DNA of 64,000 bases from Rugalucina vietnamica (GCA_964017185.1 OZ024874.1:13201957-13265956), one strand, 5' to 3'. Shown: positions 1 through 12,156, counted from the stretch's first letter. Program-made: numbers and translations. Notes: generated by a model from the sequence alone, not told the origin.

Positions 1-256
1 AGAACGTTATGCTGAGGTAAGCCAACATATTCAGATGTTCATGAGATTTATCACAATGATAAACCAGATTCTTGTTTTTGCGCTTTATCACTTGTTTTAT
101 AGTGATGTTCGTAGGGGGCACTTATTATTTTCTCATTTTTGCCAAAGATAATTTGTTCACATTAATATAGCAATGGATATGTGTCACTCATTTTCACAAC
201 ATACGTACATTCTCAAAATTGAGAAGAACATTTATGTACAGCAAAACTGGAAGCTT
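1..256 (+). other. Post-exon flank of an off-window actin-like exon copy
   Basis: The sequence GAACGTTATGCTGAGGTAAG and the following CAGATGTTC...ATGATAAACCAGAT stretch match the DNA that follows each actin-like exon 1 and its CT tract (for example 12427 onward, 17675 onward, 34390 onward). The window therefore most likely begins in the intron just downstream of a further exon copy. That copy is inferred, not seen. Confidence 0.6.
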
Positions 257-493
257 AAATGAGCCACCGCATGGGAAACCAAACATTCTGCATAGGCGAA
301 AACAAAGGCGCAGATTATCTTCGCAGTAACAGCAAAGCTGATAAGCTCCTTTATTTTCGCTACACGGATAGTAAAATTCCTCTCTAAATCCAAAATTTCA
401 AGCTTCTAACCATCTTCTGTAGCTGCAGAGGCCGGTTTGTGTCGGACCTGGTCGGAACCAAAATAGTTGGTTTTCTCACACACAGGCTCAAAT
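257..493. mobile_element. Palindromic MITE family A, copy 1
   Basis: The element spans 261-489. It begins GAGCC, ends GGCTC, and is flanked by the 4-bp direct repeat AAAT. The centre is a partly decayed palindrome containing GCGAAAACAAAGGCGCAGAT and its complement. It belongs to the same family as the copies at 1120, 23361, 56472 and 63060. It has no coding capacity of its own; peptides read through it are palindrome artefacts. Confidence 0.85.
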
Positions 494-1119
494 TTCAACC
501 ATTGAAAGAAGTGAAAAAAATGTCCTGTTGCTTCTTTTGACGGAGACAAAAACTTCATGTGAATTTGTTGCAATGAATACATTTTGCTTAAAAAGATGAT
601 CAGGCAAGACTGTATCAATAACTTTATTATAGATCCGTATTCTTTTTGAAGTTTTTGAAACACCTGCCCCTTTCATGATCAGGAAAGTATAATGACATAT
701 GCATATGCAAACGTTCAACTGCATTGTGACCATTCTGTGTTCTCTTTGTTTCTCTATTTTATAACCAGATAAAACAACGCATAATACTGCAGGTATCCGG
801 CAGTATATGTACAGATGTAGGAAAAAGTTTTTCAAACAAAATCAGTTGACCATAAGAAAGAATCCGGTTAAGAACACTTGGATATATGTTTCTTAATAGG
901 ATGATTGCCATATTGTAAAAAGCCCCTTTGTGTCTAATGCTGACTATTAAATCACATAATCACCATTACATTGCTCATTTGCTGCTAAACTTATGCATAC
1001 ACACTTTGGCATCCTAAGTATGTTTCGAATTTTACACTTGTAGCTATTTCAAGAAGATATGTTTGCTTATTCGTTTATTCGTGCATTTTCGCTTGCCATG
1101 GCTCACTAAGATAATAATA
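494..1119 (+). other. Array-unit sequence, non-coding
   Basis: Paralogous to 12690-13230 and 22750-23360. It includes the landmark TTTACCATAAGAAAGAATCC-like block near 850 that recurs near 5250, 13200, 23250 and 61080. No gene, RNA or intact element was recognised here. Confidence 0.6.
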
Positions 1120-1353
1120 GAGCCGCCACATCGGAAAATAAACAATCTGCATAGGCGAAAACAAAGACGCAGATCAGCTTCGCGGTAATCGCGAAGCTGA
1201 TCAGCGCCTTTGTTTTCGCTACTCGGATAGTACAATTCCTCTTCTTCTTAAATCCGAAATTTCAAGCTTCTAGCTCCTTTTTGTGACTGTACAGGTCGGT
1301 TTGTGTCGGACCTGTTCGGAAACCGCATTGCTGGTTTTCCCACGAGGCGGCTC
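1120..1353. mobile_element. Palindromic MITE family A, copy 2
   Basis: The GAGCCGCC start and GGCGGCTC end are intact, and the central inverted repeat around the CGCGGTAATCGCG core is well preserved. A clear target-site duplication is not visible: the flanks are AATA and AGTT. The flanks may have mutated, or the ends may be a base or two off. Confidence 0.8.
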
Positions 1354-1499
1354 AGTTATACCGCAAAAGCAGAAAAGCAATGAAAATCAGTGCATAAGCC
1401 CACATAGGATTTTGATTAAGTATCTTAACAGTGGGCAGCTCATCAGAGCAAATTTACAAACAGCTGTAAAAGCTGGCAAAACTTGAAAATGATTCTTAT

Positions 1500-3210
1500 C
1501 AGTAGGTACCCAAACAAAAATATTCTGAAATGAATCACATCTAAATCATATCTAGATCATGCTTGAATCACTTTTTGTGATCCGTTAATAGCATTTATTT
1601 GTGATCCGTTAAATAAATAACTAATAGATCACAAATACTTTTTTAAAAGTGATCCGTTAATGATTTATTTGAATGATTTGTTTGGTATCCGTTTAAGCTT
1701 TATTCTATGGGCCAAGGAAAAGTGATCTGATAATGATTTGTTACATCTTAGGTTTGTCTTTATGTGATATGTTGTATAACTGATATTTTCGAAGTGATCG
1801 GTTAGTGATCTGTTATATGATTTTTCCCACAGAAAGAATGACCGGAAATATTCTCTTGATCTAACTTACATCCGACAGTGTCAATTGGTACTAAGTGTTA
1901 AATGCTAAATTGTCTTGTTTTATACGTTACTGATTGCGGCATGCTTCTTCGTTTTTGGACTTCATAACTGTAAGTGAATATTGCATAATGTACAAACATG
2001 TAAATACATGGATAACGGGAATAGCCTGTAATATTTTGTGTCACCTGACTCAACGAAGTGTAAATTGTAACAGCCAAATGCGCGCGCCATTCAAACTCTA
2101 TGTTGAAAGTCAGTGTGTGAAACATCCAGGGAGAACGCTAAAGAATACATTTGCCTGATTGTTAAAGTGAATTATATGTTGGAATAAACCTTGACTGGTA
2201 AGTTCATATACTTTACCACCTTTTAATGCATGCAGACACCTCCAGATAGATTTTCATAGATGTATGTATACCTATTTACTGGGAGGTTTTGAACAAATGA
2301 TTGTGACTTCTTCCACAAAAACGGTCTTCTGAATCTGAATCAACATTTGGTTACAGTTGGAATGTACGTTTATACCATGCGATGAATATGTATACTAAAC
2401 CTAAAGAGATTTCGATTTTTCTGCAGACATTGATACGTCTGTACACATTTTTATATATATGCATGCTGCCCAATTATATGTTTCTCTAATGGACAAAATT
2501 AGGAGAAAGTATTTGATTTTCTCAGCAAAGCCCAGTAACTCAGCTCTATATTTTAGTACTAGACACAAAAGATTGTTAGATTGTTGAACTGTTTGTTAAA
2601 TAGTTGAACTTAGAGGTGTAGACTAACGAATGTGTGTACTATGTATGCCCTTGACCTGGCAATAAAAGTGTTCTTTGTTCCAAGTGATTTAATAATGATC
2701 CATTTGTGACCCTGTAGTACACGATTATGCATTAATCTTATGCTGAAAGTTAGTGATCCGGTAATGATTGGTTACAATGTGATTCAAAGGTGATCCGTTA
2801 GTATGATCCAGTAATGATTTGTTACAATGTGATCTAAAGGTGACTCGTTAGTATGATCTGTTGGTGATTCATTTGTGTTTCATTAATGATCCGTTTGTGA
2901 TTGTTTAGTGTGTTGTTAGTGATTATGAGATGATCCGTTGCGCAGAACGACCGCCCCAATATATTTAAATAAGTGATCCGTTAGCTCATTTGCATGGCAA
3001 ATTTAATCACTAACAGAGCATTAATGAGTTATGATTCAAGTATGATTCATTTGGGTGATCTTAGGTCCATTTATTTTTGTTTGGGTATTGATATCACAAA
3101 GACAGGGGTAAGGTTTGCTAAGAAGTACAGGTATATATACAGGAACAAGTGGCATATAAGCAGCCCTCGCTTATATGCCACTTGACGCTTATATGCCACT
3201 TGACAGGAAC
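1500..3210. repeat. Private insertion with degenerate GTGATCCGTTA motif array
   Basis: Unit sequence stops near 1495 and resumes near 3211, where it again matches 24610-24915. The DNA between is found in no other unit of the window. Variants of GTGATCCGTTAATGATTTGT occur roughly a dozen or more times in two clusters (about 1570-1815 and 2680-2985), at irregular spacing, with about 870 bases of unrelated sequence between. No TIRs or open frame were recognised. It could be a decayed satellite or the terminal arrays of an unrecognised element. Confidence 0.55.
3146..3202. repeat. Perfect 16-bp hairpin plus a third arm copy
   Basis: CAAGTGGCATATAAGC (3146-3161) pairs perfectly with GCTTATATGCCACTTG (3169-3184) across a 7-base loop. 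The second arm is repeated directly at 3187-3202, so two alternative stems are possible. Confidence 0.8.
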
Positions 3211-3627
3211 CAATATGCTTTTGAATAAGTTGAAACATTACTGACTGAGCAAATGTAGTATGGTTGTCTTTGCATTTGTGTGACATTCAAAAGAGACTGA
3301 AGCAAACTTTGTTGAACCGAAAATCCGTAAACCAATACTTAGTGTGTACAGTGTAGTATTTTGTCCTTGGCCTTTAATTATCGGAAGACTGAAAGGCTGA
3401 CATAAATCTCTGATTTTTTTATAATTATAGGGCTTACGGTTAATAAGTTACTAGAAAACATGAAATATTCGGTAAATACAAGCCAACCTTTTCAGACTCC
3501 TAGCGGATATGCCTGGTGTTAATTAAGAAGTCCATTCCATAAACCGAGTTACGGCGTCCATGTTTGTACTGGACATTCATGAGCTATGTCTGTTCAGTTC
3601 ACTATCCAGAACATTAAAATATCATTT

Positions 3628-3668
<41 letters not shown>

Positions 3669-4451
3669 TGAACTGCCTAGAACGCTTTTAGAATAGCTTT
3701 AGTTCTAAATCATGGATTATAGACAATGTAATTGCAATTCGCAAATTCGTTGCATTATATTGTCGCACAACATGTCTTGGAAGTTTCGTATTAATGCATC
3801 CTTATCCTAAACAGAGCCAAATATGTAAAACGTTGGTTAGAAAATGAATCTATACCGATAACGAATTTCTGATTTCTCAGAATACCCTCGCTGATATCAA
3901 AGTACCAAAAAGAAAATATAATTTGCACTGAGCCTGTTATTGACAGAATATGATAAGCAAAGCCGATGATAGTTATGTGTTGGTCAGGAAATTCGCCATA
4001 CGTATTGCTCTTGCTTTAGAGGCAATGGTTATTGTTAAGCCTCTATCTTGCTCTTAATCACGGTTTCGCCAGTCGAACGAAAAACCGTGCAATTCAAACT
4101 CTAACAGTGATGTTTTCATCATAGCAATTATATGTATTTCCAGTATTGCCAACACAAGCAAGTACAATTTTACATGCTGCGTCTTAACAGCTTTTACAGG
4201 AATAGTAGTTTAACTGATATGTTTAGAGGATCCAGTAGTGAGTGCATGTATCTAAATATCACAAATATCATTCATGTTCTATGTGGTCCAAAATAATTCA
4301 AGGATGAACAATTATTTTATCACTTCTTACTTACATTTGATATACGCGCTGTCTGCCTGAATGACAGTTTATTGTGTCGCACAGAACACCTGCTCATTTA
4401 ATTAAAATACAAGTTGTGATTACTGAAAATTTATTAAGAGATAAATAAATT
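3211..4451 (+). other. Array-unit sequence and 5' flank of actin-like exon copy 1
   Basis: It matches the 5' flanks of the other exon copies, including the TCAGGAxATT...ATTGCTCTTG block (about 3985-4015 here, about 52270 and 59895 elsewhere) and GAATGACAGTTTA 50-100 bases before the ATG. A (TTG)n tract lies at 3627-3665. A decayed copy of the exon-like segment described at 13491 begins at 3881. No other gene is visible. Confidence 0.6.
3627..3665. repeat. (TTG)n microsatellite
   Basis: About 13 uninterrupted TTG units. Confidence 0.95.
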
Positions 4452-4571
4452 ATGACGGAGTCTATAAAAACTGTAGTTATTGATAATGGAACTGGAATGA
4501 TGAAAGTCGGGTTTGCAGGCGACGATGAACCGACTGTATTCCCGTCGGTGGTAGGCTGGCGGGAAAAGAAG
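4452..4571 (+). CDS. Actin-like first coding exon, copy 1
   Basis: Forty codons from an ATG to a GT donor at 4572, ending in phase 0. The peptide carries the actin N-terminal signature: [20 protein letters not shown] followed by TVFPSVVG. Actins use this loop to bind the phosphates of ATP. Relative to canonical actin it has Met in place of Cys-17, lacks one residue of the APRAVFP segment, and has Trp-Arg-Glu-Lys-Lys where actin has Arg-Pro-Arg-His. The donor lies near codon 41, a known animal actin intron position. No second exon was found before the next copy 7.7 kb away. It may be a functional alternative first exon or a relic; the open frame and donor favour past function. S14 is Thr here and R36 is Trp. 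Confidence 0.72.
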
Positions 4572-4574
4572 GTA

Positions 4575-4640
<66 letters not shown>
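4575..4640. repeat. (CT)n(GT)n microsatellite at the donor
   Basis: A CT tract (4575-4600) followed by a GT tract (4601-4640). The CT repeat begins three bases after the GT donor dinucleotide, so it forms the first bases of the intron. Confidence 0.95.
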
Positions 4641-4641
<1 letters not shown>

Positions 4642-4808
4642 AACGGGGCGTGGATTTAGAAAGCAAACCACTCATTTACACCTGATCTTGTAGCCATGGT
4701 AGAGTATTTAACGTTTGAACTCTTGCCTATCGTCTATGTTTTGAGAACTAGAACGTTCGTTTTGCTAGTGTAAGATGTTCTGGTTTGTCACGATGATGAA
4801 CCAGATAA

Positions 4809-4844
<36 letters not shown>

Positions 4845-5854
4845 GTTTTATCACCTGTTCAATAGTGATGCTCCTTTACAGGGTTTCTTATTATTCTCTC
4901 TCATTTTTGCTAAATATAATCTGTTCGCATCAACAAATTGCCACACATTCACGCAAGATATAATGCATGCGAATTATTAGCATTGAACACATTTTGCTAA
5001 AATATTGTGTCAATACCTTTATTAGAGATCCTTGTTATTTTTAAGTTTATATTTTATTTTTTATCTTATCTGTTATTTTTAAGTTGTGAGACACTCCACC
5101 CCTTTTGTGATCACACAACTCAAATGCTCAACAATACTGTTGCCATTTTCTTGTTGTGTTTTTACTTTTTTGATATTGAGCAAATCTAATATCTGCAGGT
5201 ATCCGACAATATATGTAGCAACCTGAAACTGCTTCTCAAATTAAATCAATGTACCATAGAAAGAATCTGGTTTAAATGCTTGGATGTGTGTTTCCAAACA
5301 GGATGTTTTCCACGTTGTGAAATTATCTTTGTGTATAAGCAATCTATAAAACCACACAAGTACATGTATACTGGCATTGCTCATTTGCTGCTCACCTTCG
5401 GTCGCGAAGTATTTTTCTGAACTTCACACCTTTAGCTATTAAAGTCTGATATAGTTCTTATCCGTTATATACATTTTCGATAATAATTTAATCGCAAACA
5501 GCAGAAACTACTAGCATTTGGAAGAAAAAAAGAAGTTTGATATACTGTTCAAGAGCGAACAGCTCTTTAGAGCAGGTTTGAAAATAAGTTATAACGGTGA
5601 TAAATATCAAACATCATCATTGACAGAAGGTATTGATATCGCAACGTCAGGGGGTAGTGCAATGCAGGTATATAGCGAGAAGTTGTTGGCTGGACTAGAG
5701 GTGCAAATTTAAACTTCATAATTGTGAACACCGTGACTGCGATTGCAAACAAATGTCTGTCCTACAGAACTCAACTGGAAATGTGACCATTAATTTATTT
5801 TATATAAATGCGGATAAATGCATTTTCCTGGTTTGGCAAGTTTTGGCAAGTCCA
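4641..5854 (+). other. Array-unit intron-like sequence, non-coding
   Basis: Paralogous to the regions after the other exon copies (for example 34306-34650 and 60501-61110). It includes a poly-T tract at 4811-4842 and the GACACTCCACCCCTTTTGTG block also seen near 60955. No open frame of merit was seen. Confidence 0.55.
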
Positions 5855-6120
5855 CGTTTTTGATTCATCAGGATGGTTATCATGATTTATTTTTGTCGCT
5901 GGTGATTCTTTGACAAGTTAAAGATTCACCATGAGGACCGAATAAATAACTAAATGTTGTGAACCGCTGCAGAAGATGAGGGTGAAGTTAGGCGCCTCTA
6001 AAACCAGTTTAGGCCCCCAGTAATTTTATATTACTGATCGTTCCAATGCGATACTTCTGTTGTGGTTCCATTTGTTTTATGTTTTGGAGTCGAATATTTG
6101 TGCTGTTTGAACCTTATGTA
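5855..6120 (+). mobile_element. Retroelement family P fragment, lacking its 3' end
   Basis: GATTCATCAGGATG...ACCATGAGGACCGAA...TTTTATATTACTGATCGTTCC matches the 3' untranslated part of the reverse-transcriptase element at 15868-17435. It stops near 6120, before the family's usual CTTGTACCTT end. Confidence 0.65.
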
Positions 6121-6198
6121 CGGGGCATGTCCCAGAAATACGTAGACATTTGTGATAAAACAAGAATGTGCAGTGATGTAGATAATTATTTTTCACAA

Positions 6199-6236
6199 TG
6201 CGCACTGTACGCATCAAAATAAATGTACAGTGCGCA
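6199..6236. repeat. Perfect 12-bp inverted repeat
   Basis: TGCGCACTGTAC and GTACAGTGCGCA are separated by 14 bases. No function is evident. Confidence 0.8.
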
Positions 6237-6239
6237 CCG

Positions 6240-8200
6240 ACGATACAACTGTGTACACGTTTTCTGAGGATTCTTATTCTAACCTCGCATCCAGAATCGA
6301 ACTAATAGATATATGTACACGCATGGAAAAGACTATTTATTCAAGTATAAAATTTCTAGTAAACTGGTTGATAATCCTGTAATTACAATGTACATGTTAT
6401 TCTATCATTTAGGCATCTTAAACCATATATTTCTCAATTGCATAAATAATAAGAGAAAAAATGAGAAAACTGATAAACTGGGATGGCTGTAGAACACGAA
6501 ATATATCAAGTTTTAAATTGAAAACAATGACCAGAAGCCGATGGAAATACATGTATATACATACTCTGGTAACCAAGTGACACACTATCGTTAAACTGCA
6601 TGGATAAACATTTGGTAAACAATTTGTCTGGTCGAGACACTGGCCGGAGAGAACATATATGGTACATGTATAACTACTGAAGATACATATTGCATATGTA
6701 ATATGGAATGATCAAAAGCTATTATGTATTAACATTCTAACTATTTTTCAATTTTGACAGAGCAGCCAGACAAAACTTGTTGAAAAGTGGTAGTTTTGTG
6801 GCAAGTCTGAAGGTACTTTATTGGAGTACGCATAAAACCGAAAACTGTTAGCGTACCGTTTTTACTGCGTACATGGTACGCACAGATCTGAATTTTTATG
6901 CGTACAGAGCGAAAAATCGTGCGTACATACGCAGGACGCATCGTTATCTAATTCGCTGATAATGTGTATGCAGAATTGCATGAAATTTATATGATCTCTT
7001 TGCATACATCTAATAAACATTTTGTACAAATATGGATGATTTGGTCCTTTACACAACACAGTTATATGCATTTATGCCAAGAGGGGTAGGTGTCTACGGC
7101 GCACGTGAAAAACTCCGTTTTGGAATTCATAAAGATCAAATTCAACAGTTCCTGTAACTGCGAGTTGAGATGGTATTACACAGCGCTAACTGTCAGTTGC
7201 ACGAGTAACTATGTAAGATAACTTTTTGGAAGTTTGAAATCATTTCCACCATCTGCGATGATTTTATTCAATTTTTTTTAAAACATACTGAAATTATTTT
7301 ACTGGAAAATGGTGACGTAATGTACGTTTTACGGCGCAAAATTAGACCATCCCCAACATTTTTTTCCAGTTATGTATTTTTAACAATATTGATTTACAAG
7401 TATAAGCGTTTTCAAAACGCTTGCGATCTCTCAGCACTATTTTCACTGTATGACCACGTATAAACCCACGGCGATAACCACAGAAGGAAAATACTGTGGC
7501 AGCTAGGTTCAGCGTGAGCTTTCATACCCGAGCCGGCATGTGGTATTTAGTGTGACCCAATCGGAGCTGCCTCGTCCAATCAAGTACGACCGGAAGTCGG
7601 TGGTCGATTAACAACAAGATTCCAGCCCTGTTCAATATTATATATGCGCTCTCGCCGTGGCGAGATCGCAGTAAAATCAACCTTCTAATGTGTCATTAAT
7701 GATTTAGTGATGATTTTGTGTGCATTTTTCTTTAAATATTCTAAATGCTTGTTTCTTGTTGTCGTTTAAAACAAGCGACCTATTTTTGTTTTATTTCAGT
7801 CTAAAAACATTAGTTGTCCCTCATATAAAATGAAATTGATCATGCTATTTTTTTTTCTTTTTATCATTTCTATCTCAAATAATTGACTATTATTTTAACA
7901 AAGAAGACTTAATCAGTGCTTAGATGGCAGTAGTCATCTCATTACGTCTCTAATAAAGAGACTGCATACAAAACATTCAACTAACCCTCCACAAAAACGT
8001 AGCAAAATGATTTTTAACGTGCTCCGGTTACGCCGATACATCATCATGTGAATGTCCATAACTGTTACAATTTGTAAGCAATGGAACTAATATTTTTACC
8101 GATTGCTCCGTAGAAATGTAGTTTAAAAGCATTAAACTATCTTTAAATTTTAACCAACCGTTCTCGAGTTATTAGACATGTTTATGATTTCCCAGGACGC
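6240..8200. other. No recognised feature
   Basis: AT-rich non-coding DNA. I see no gene, no clear TIR pair and no match to the other units over most of this stretch. GTACG-type motifs recur around 6830-6940 and 7320, without regular spacing. Confidence 0.4.
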
Positions 8201-8204
8201 ACCT

Positions 8205-8385
8205 CGTACATTGTACGTTTTCATATTTTTATTTAAGTTATGGTAACTGAGTGGCCACCTATTGGGAAATAGCTGCTTACTCGGCTTGCGATATGTTTTC
8301 TGAGTGTAAGTACCTAATTGTCAATTTGGATTTCCCACCTCGCTTTTGGAGTGGAAATTTCTTTCTGATTGCACTTGTACCTTTT
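8205..8385 (+). mobile_element. Retroelement family P, 5'-truncated copy
   Basis: GTAACTGAGTGGCCACCTAT through CTTGTACCTTTTTG matches the last roughly 180 bases of the family. The 3' end is the conserved one. Confidence 0.7.
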
Positions 8386-8438
8386 TGTGTCATTTAAGAA
8401 TCAAACGTGACAAAGATTATATTTCTATATCTTTAAAA

Positions 8439-8735
8439 ATGTACAAGCAGGCAATGATCAGGAAATGGCACAATCAGACGAAATTCCCACTCCATAAACC
8501 GAGGCGTGGGAAAAAACTAAAAAAGAAACCTAGGTACTTATACCAGGAAAGCATATAGTAAGCCGAGTGAACAGCTATTCCCCAATTGGCGGCCACTCAG
8601 TTACCTGAACTGAACTAAAATATGAAAATGTACATAAGGCTCAAACAACACAAACATTCGACTCCAAAACACAAAGCAATTAGAACCACAAGAGATGTAT
8701 CGCCTTGGAACGATCAGTAATAGAATAAATACATA
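8439..8735 (-). mobile_element. Retroelement family P, 5'-truncated copy in reverse orientation
   Basis: It begins with GTACAAGCAGGCAATGATCA, the reverse complement of the family's 3' end, and runs to the CTTGGAACGATCAGTAATAG block. With the forward copy at 8205-8385 it forms a broad inverted repeat. Confidence 0.7.
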
Positions 8736-8975
8736 CATAACAATAGCACCATGAAAACATGTCCGTATAATATATACTCCCTTAAACCCCACTTTTATAT
8801 AGAAAAACTGGAATATGCAGGGGTATACCTATTTTTTCCTATTTTTGCTCCAATACATAGATTATGGGTACTCGTTAGTACCAGTACCGCCTCACTGAGG
8901 CGGTTTTAACGTGTACCCACAATCTATGTTTTGAGCATTTTTACAGCTGAAAAAATATCTGTATATTGCATAGAC
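8736..8975. mobile_element. Palindromic element family B, copy 1
   Basis: It contains CATGAAAACATGTCCGT, CAGGGGTATACC, and a central hairpin in which CATAGATTATGGGTACTCGT...CCGCC faces GGCGG...GTGTACCCACAATCTATG. Related copies lie at 34660-35026, 39415-39770 and 40250-40512. No coding capacity. Confidence 0.65.
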
Positions 8976-8979
8976 TAGC

Positions 8980-9290
8980 CCGCGAGTAATTTTATACTAC
9001 TGATCGTTCCAAGGCGATACTTCTGTTGTAATTCTTATTGTTATATGTCTTGGTGTTGATTTTTTGTTCTATTTGCACCTTATGTGCGTTTTCATATTTT
9101 AGTTGGGTTTGGGTGGCTGAGCGGCCACCTATTGGAAAATAGCTGCTCACTCGGTTTGCGATATTTTTTCTTAGGTACCTAATTGTCAATTAAGTTTTTC
9201 CCACCTCGGTTTTTGGAGTGGGATTTTCTTTCTAGATGCGCCATTGCCTGTTCATCGATTGCCAACTTGTACCTTTTCGTAATGAAAAGT
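8980..9290 (+). mobile_element. Retroelement family P, 5'-truncated copy
   Basis: It starts near TAATTTTATACTACTGATCG and ends at CAACTTGTACCTTTTCG, the family's fixed 3' end. Confidence 0.7.
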
Positions 9291-11240
9291 TTCTATCAAA
9301 AGAACAACTAGATAACCGATTCAGGCTTTAATTCTAAATAATGGATTAGAATGTGATATTGCGCTTCACAAATTGGCACTAAAGCCACCGAATAGTGTCG
9401 CAAAACAATGTGTCTTTCACTAACCAGCCTTGTACACTGCATTAATTGTTTTGGAAAAGGACCACATACATACCTAGGAGTGAATAACAAATGCACTGAT
9501 CTGCAGCTGGTCTACGACACTTTGTGAGTGTCCAAAATACTTTTTTTTCAAACAGTGGCTTATTTTATTTTCATGGAAATTTCTTAGAAATCTTATGTTT
9601 GTATCGCAACCAATCTCTCAAGTTTCTAACGGCAACGCGTAAATAGTCGTAACAAAAACAGAATAATGATTATAAATCTGACTATACTTTCTGGAAAACT
9701 TTAATGAATAAGGAAAAAAACCGAAACCCTTGAAGAGCAATAAACAAATTTATGAGAAAGGGGATGGGTCATACTGTGGTTTCGGCTTCTTAAGCCTCTT
9801 CAGTGACCCTATAAATTTGGCAACATTGATCCAAAGAGAATTAATATTATTTTGCATTTTTCATAAGTGTAGTCGATACAAAGACTTGTATAATCCAAAT
9901 GGGGCCAAATATATTAAACTTTGGTTAGAAAATTAACCTAAACCGATAATGGATCATAATGATTTTCTGATTTCTCAGAATACCTTCGCTGATCTCAAAG
10001 GACCAAAATGAAAATAAAATCTGCATTATGGATGATGTAGGTGGAGACTTTTTATGGCCGCCACACGGCACAACACCAGCTGCAGTAATAAGAATAAAAC
10101 AAAAATCTTTTAAGAGCAGTGAGACTTCCCCCTAATTTTAACTGACAGCTAAATTTTTCAGAAGAAAATGCAGAGAATTGTGTGAAAAAGGCGTTCCTTT
10201 GATTGCTAGTTTTCATGGTTTGTTCGATGTACACCATCACTATGTATCCAAACATAAAATATAAGAAAATAGTAAGGAGATATTCATCAAAATAAAAAGG
10301 GAGGTAAAAAAATGTCAAATGTTAGCGGCGAACACCCTTATATAGCTCATAAATTTACATATAATCTGTTACAGTTGGTAAAATCGAAAAACAAATCTTT
10401 GCCAGTGGGTTTTGATATAGAAACAGCAGGGGGAAATTTGCATTGTCTATTTAGCAGTGCAGGTAAACACAAGTACCAAGAATGTGTTGGATAAACTAAA
10501 GGTGAAAGTTTTAACATTGTGAGCTGAGCAGGAACACCGCCATGGCAAACGAATGCCTGTCCTTCAGAACTCAAGAGGTGAAGTGACCAATAATTTATTT
10601 CGAATACGGAGACAACGTTTTTTCCTGGTTTGTCAAGTTTTGTGCCAATAAAGAAACAAAAGTGACAAAGGTGATATTTCTTTCTTTAAGAGCATATACA
10701 TGTACAAAGATAGAAAAATCCGATAGAACAACTATAAAATAATTGAAAGAAGCTTTAATTCTACAACGATATTGCGCTTCACAAATTGGCACAGAACCTT
10801 ATCGCAAAAACAATATATCTTCCAGGTTCCCAGGCTAACAAACTAGCATTTTACACTCTATGTTTTTTTTGTATAAGGACCACATTCTTAACTCCAGCAG
10901 TAGGTAATTACAAAGGAACTTATGTGCAGCTAGTCTACGGCTTCATGTGCGTTTTCTTTTAAATACAAACAAACATTCTCACAAAACGGCTTTCTTTGGT
11001 ATCTTTTTTTTGTTATATATGAGTACCTAAGTGCAATTGTAGTTTGTTTTCCCAACCCTCGGTTTGTGGAGTGTGAATTTCTTTCTGATTGCGCCATTTC
11101 CTGACCATTGCGTACTTGTACCTTTTTATTTATTTTCAATACAGATAGGTACGTTTCACGTTTTTTAAAAGCAATTCGAAGAATATTCAATTTTATTATA
11201 TGGCAAGTGATGAAATATTGAGAAATATGCATTAAATATA
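9291..11240 (+). other. Array-unit sequence, non-coding
   Basis: Blocks here recur around 13730-14470, 36900-37270, 51000-51300 and 59080-59400. It contains the exon-like segment at 9979-10084 and a short family P 3' end at 11020-11135. Short open frames are present but lack domain signatures. Confidence 0.5.
9979..10084 (+). pseudogene. Exon-like segment E, copy 2 (decayed)
   Basis: A TTCTGATTTCTCAG acceptor-like sequence precedes it and GCTGCA/GTAATA follows. It is homologous to the open 36-codon copy at 13491-13598 but is 106 bases long, so its frame is shifted. The MDDV-GGDF part is still readable. Confidence 0.4.
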
Positions 11241-11257
11241 ACCAATATTTGAAAAAG

Positions 11258-11315
11258 TTATATTTTCACATGTGAAAATATAAAAAAAGTTATATTTTCA
11301 CATGTGAAAATATAA
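11258..11315. repeat. Tandem pair of perfect 26-bp palindromes
   Basis: The self-complementary sequence TTATATTTTCACATGTGAAAATATAA (described by its halves TTATATTTTCACA and TGTGAAAATATAA) occurs at 11258-11283 and again at 11290-11315. Confidence 0.85.
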
Positions 11316-11524
11316 GATTCGGGAATACGCAAATTACGATTCCACCGTTTAATTTCTAATTTATACATAACTAAATTTTATAATCTATGCTATTGTTGAC
11401 GCAATGAACGTTCACACACAACAGCGACGTAATGACGTGACGCAATGACGTCATTTAAGATTTTGACGTCATATGCTTTAGCGCGCAACGTTACAATGAC
11501 TACATGCAATATAATAAAAAGAAA

Positions 11525-11674
11525 ATTCAAGTTTTTGTCGTGAATATGACTTTTATTTCATCTCGTGAAGTGAAAAATTATATATTTCATTCGTGCCTTC
11601 GGCACTCATGAAATATAAAATGTTTTCACTTCAGTCAATGAAATAAAACTCATATTCACTCCAAAAACTTGAAT
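11525..11674. repeat. About 150-bp foldback hairpin
   Basis: ATTCAAGTTTTTG...GAATATGACTTTTATTTCAT on the left pairs with ATGAAATAAAACTCATATTC...CAAAAACTTGAAT on the right. The apex is GTGCCTTCGGCAC. Arms are about 65-70 bp with a few mismatches. It resembles a foldback MITE. TGACGTCA motifs lie just upstream (11447-11472). Confidence 0.75.
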
Positions 11675-11679
11675 ATCCT

Positions 11680-12156
11680 CTATATTTTCATTTTAAACCG
11701 AAGAATATATTCATTTGGTTTATGTTTGTAACGAAGTAACATGGCTCTGTTACTAGTTGTCGTGGAATGATATAAAAATAATACACAACAGAAATATTGA
11801 AAAAAAAAAAATAAAATAACATACATCAGGAAATCCATCATTTCGTTTGCTTTTTCATGACTTCACCTATATTGCAAACGATCATAGCAAGCAAGTACAG
11901 TTTCACATGTCAAGTCTTTACAGCTTTAACTGATGTTGAACTCTCTGTATAGTTGGTTAGCCGATATGGTTAGAGGAGCAAAATAGTGAATATACCTGAA
12001 ATATCTCAAATAACATTCATGCTTTGTGGTTAAGGATGCACTACATTATTCGCTATATTTATTTTCACACTTCTCGTGCTCACATGACAGTTTAATGTGT
12101 CCCTAATCACAACTTTTCGATTAATTAAAACTGTGTCGTAAATACGGAAATACACT
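11680..12156 (+). other. 5' flank of actin-like exon copy 2
   Basis: It shares the block from about 11870 (CAAGTACAGTTTCACATGTC) through GTTAGCCGATATGGTTAGAG to GACAGTTTAATGTGTC with the flanks of copies 3 to 6. It is more diverged than those of copies 4 to 6. Confidence 0.55.

Noticed and set aside
7080..8200. Possible element bounded by GGCGCACGTGAAAAA and ACGTGCTCCGG
   Set aside because: The supposed ends are not convincing inverted repeats and no empty site exists in the window.
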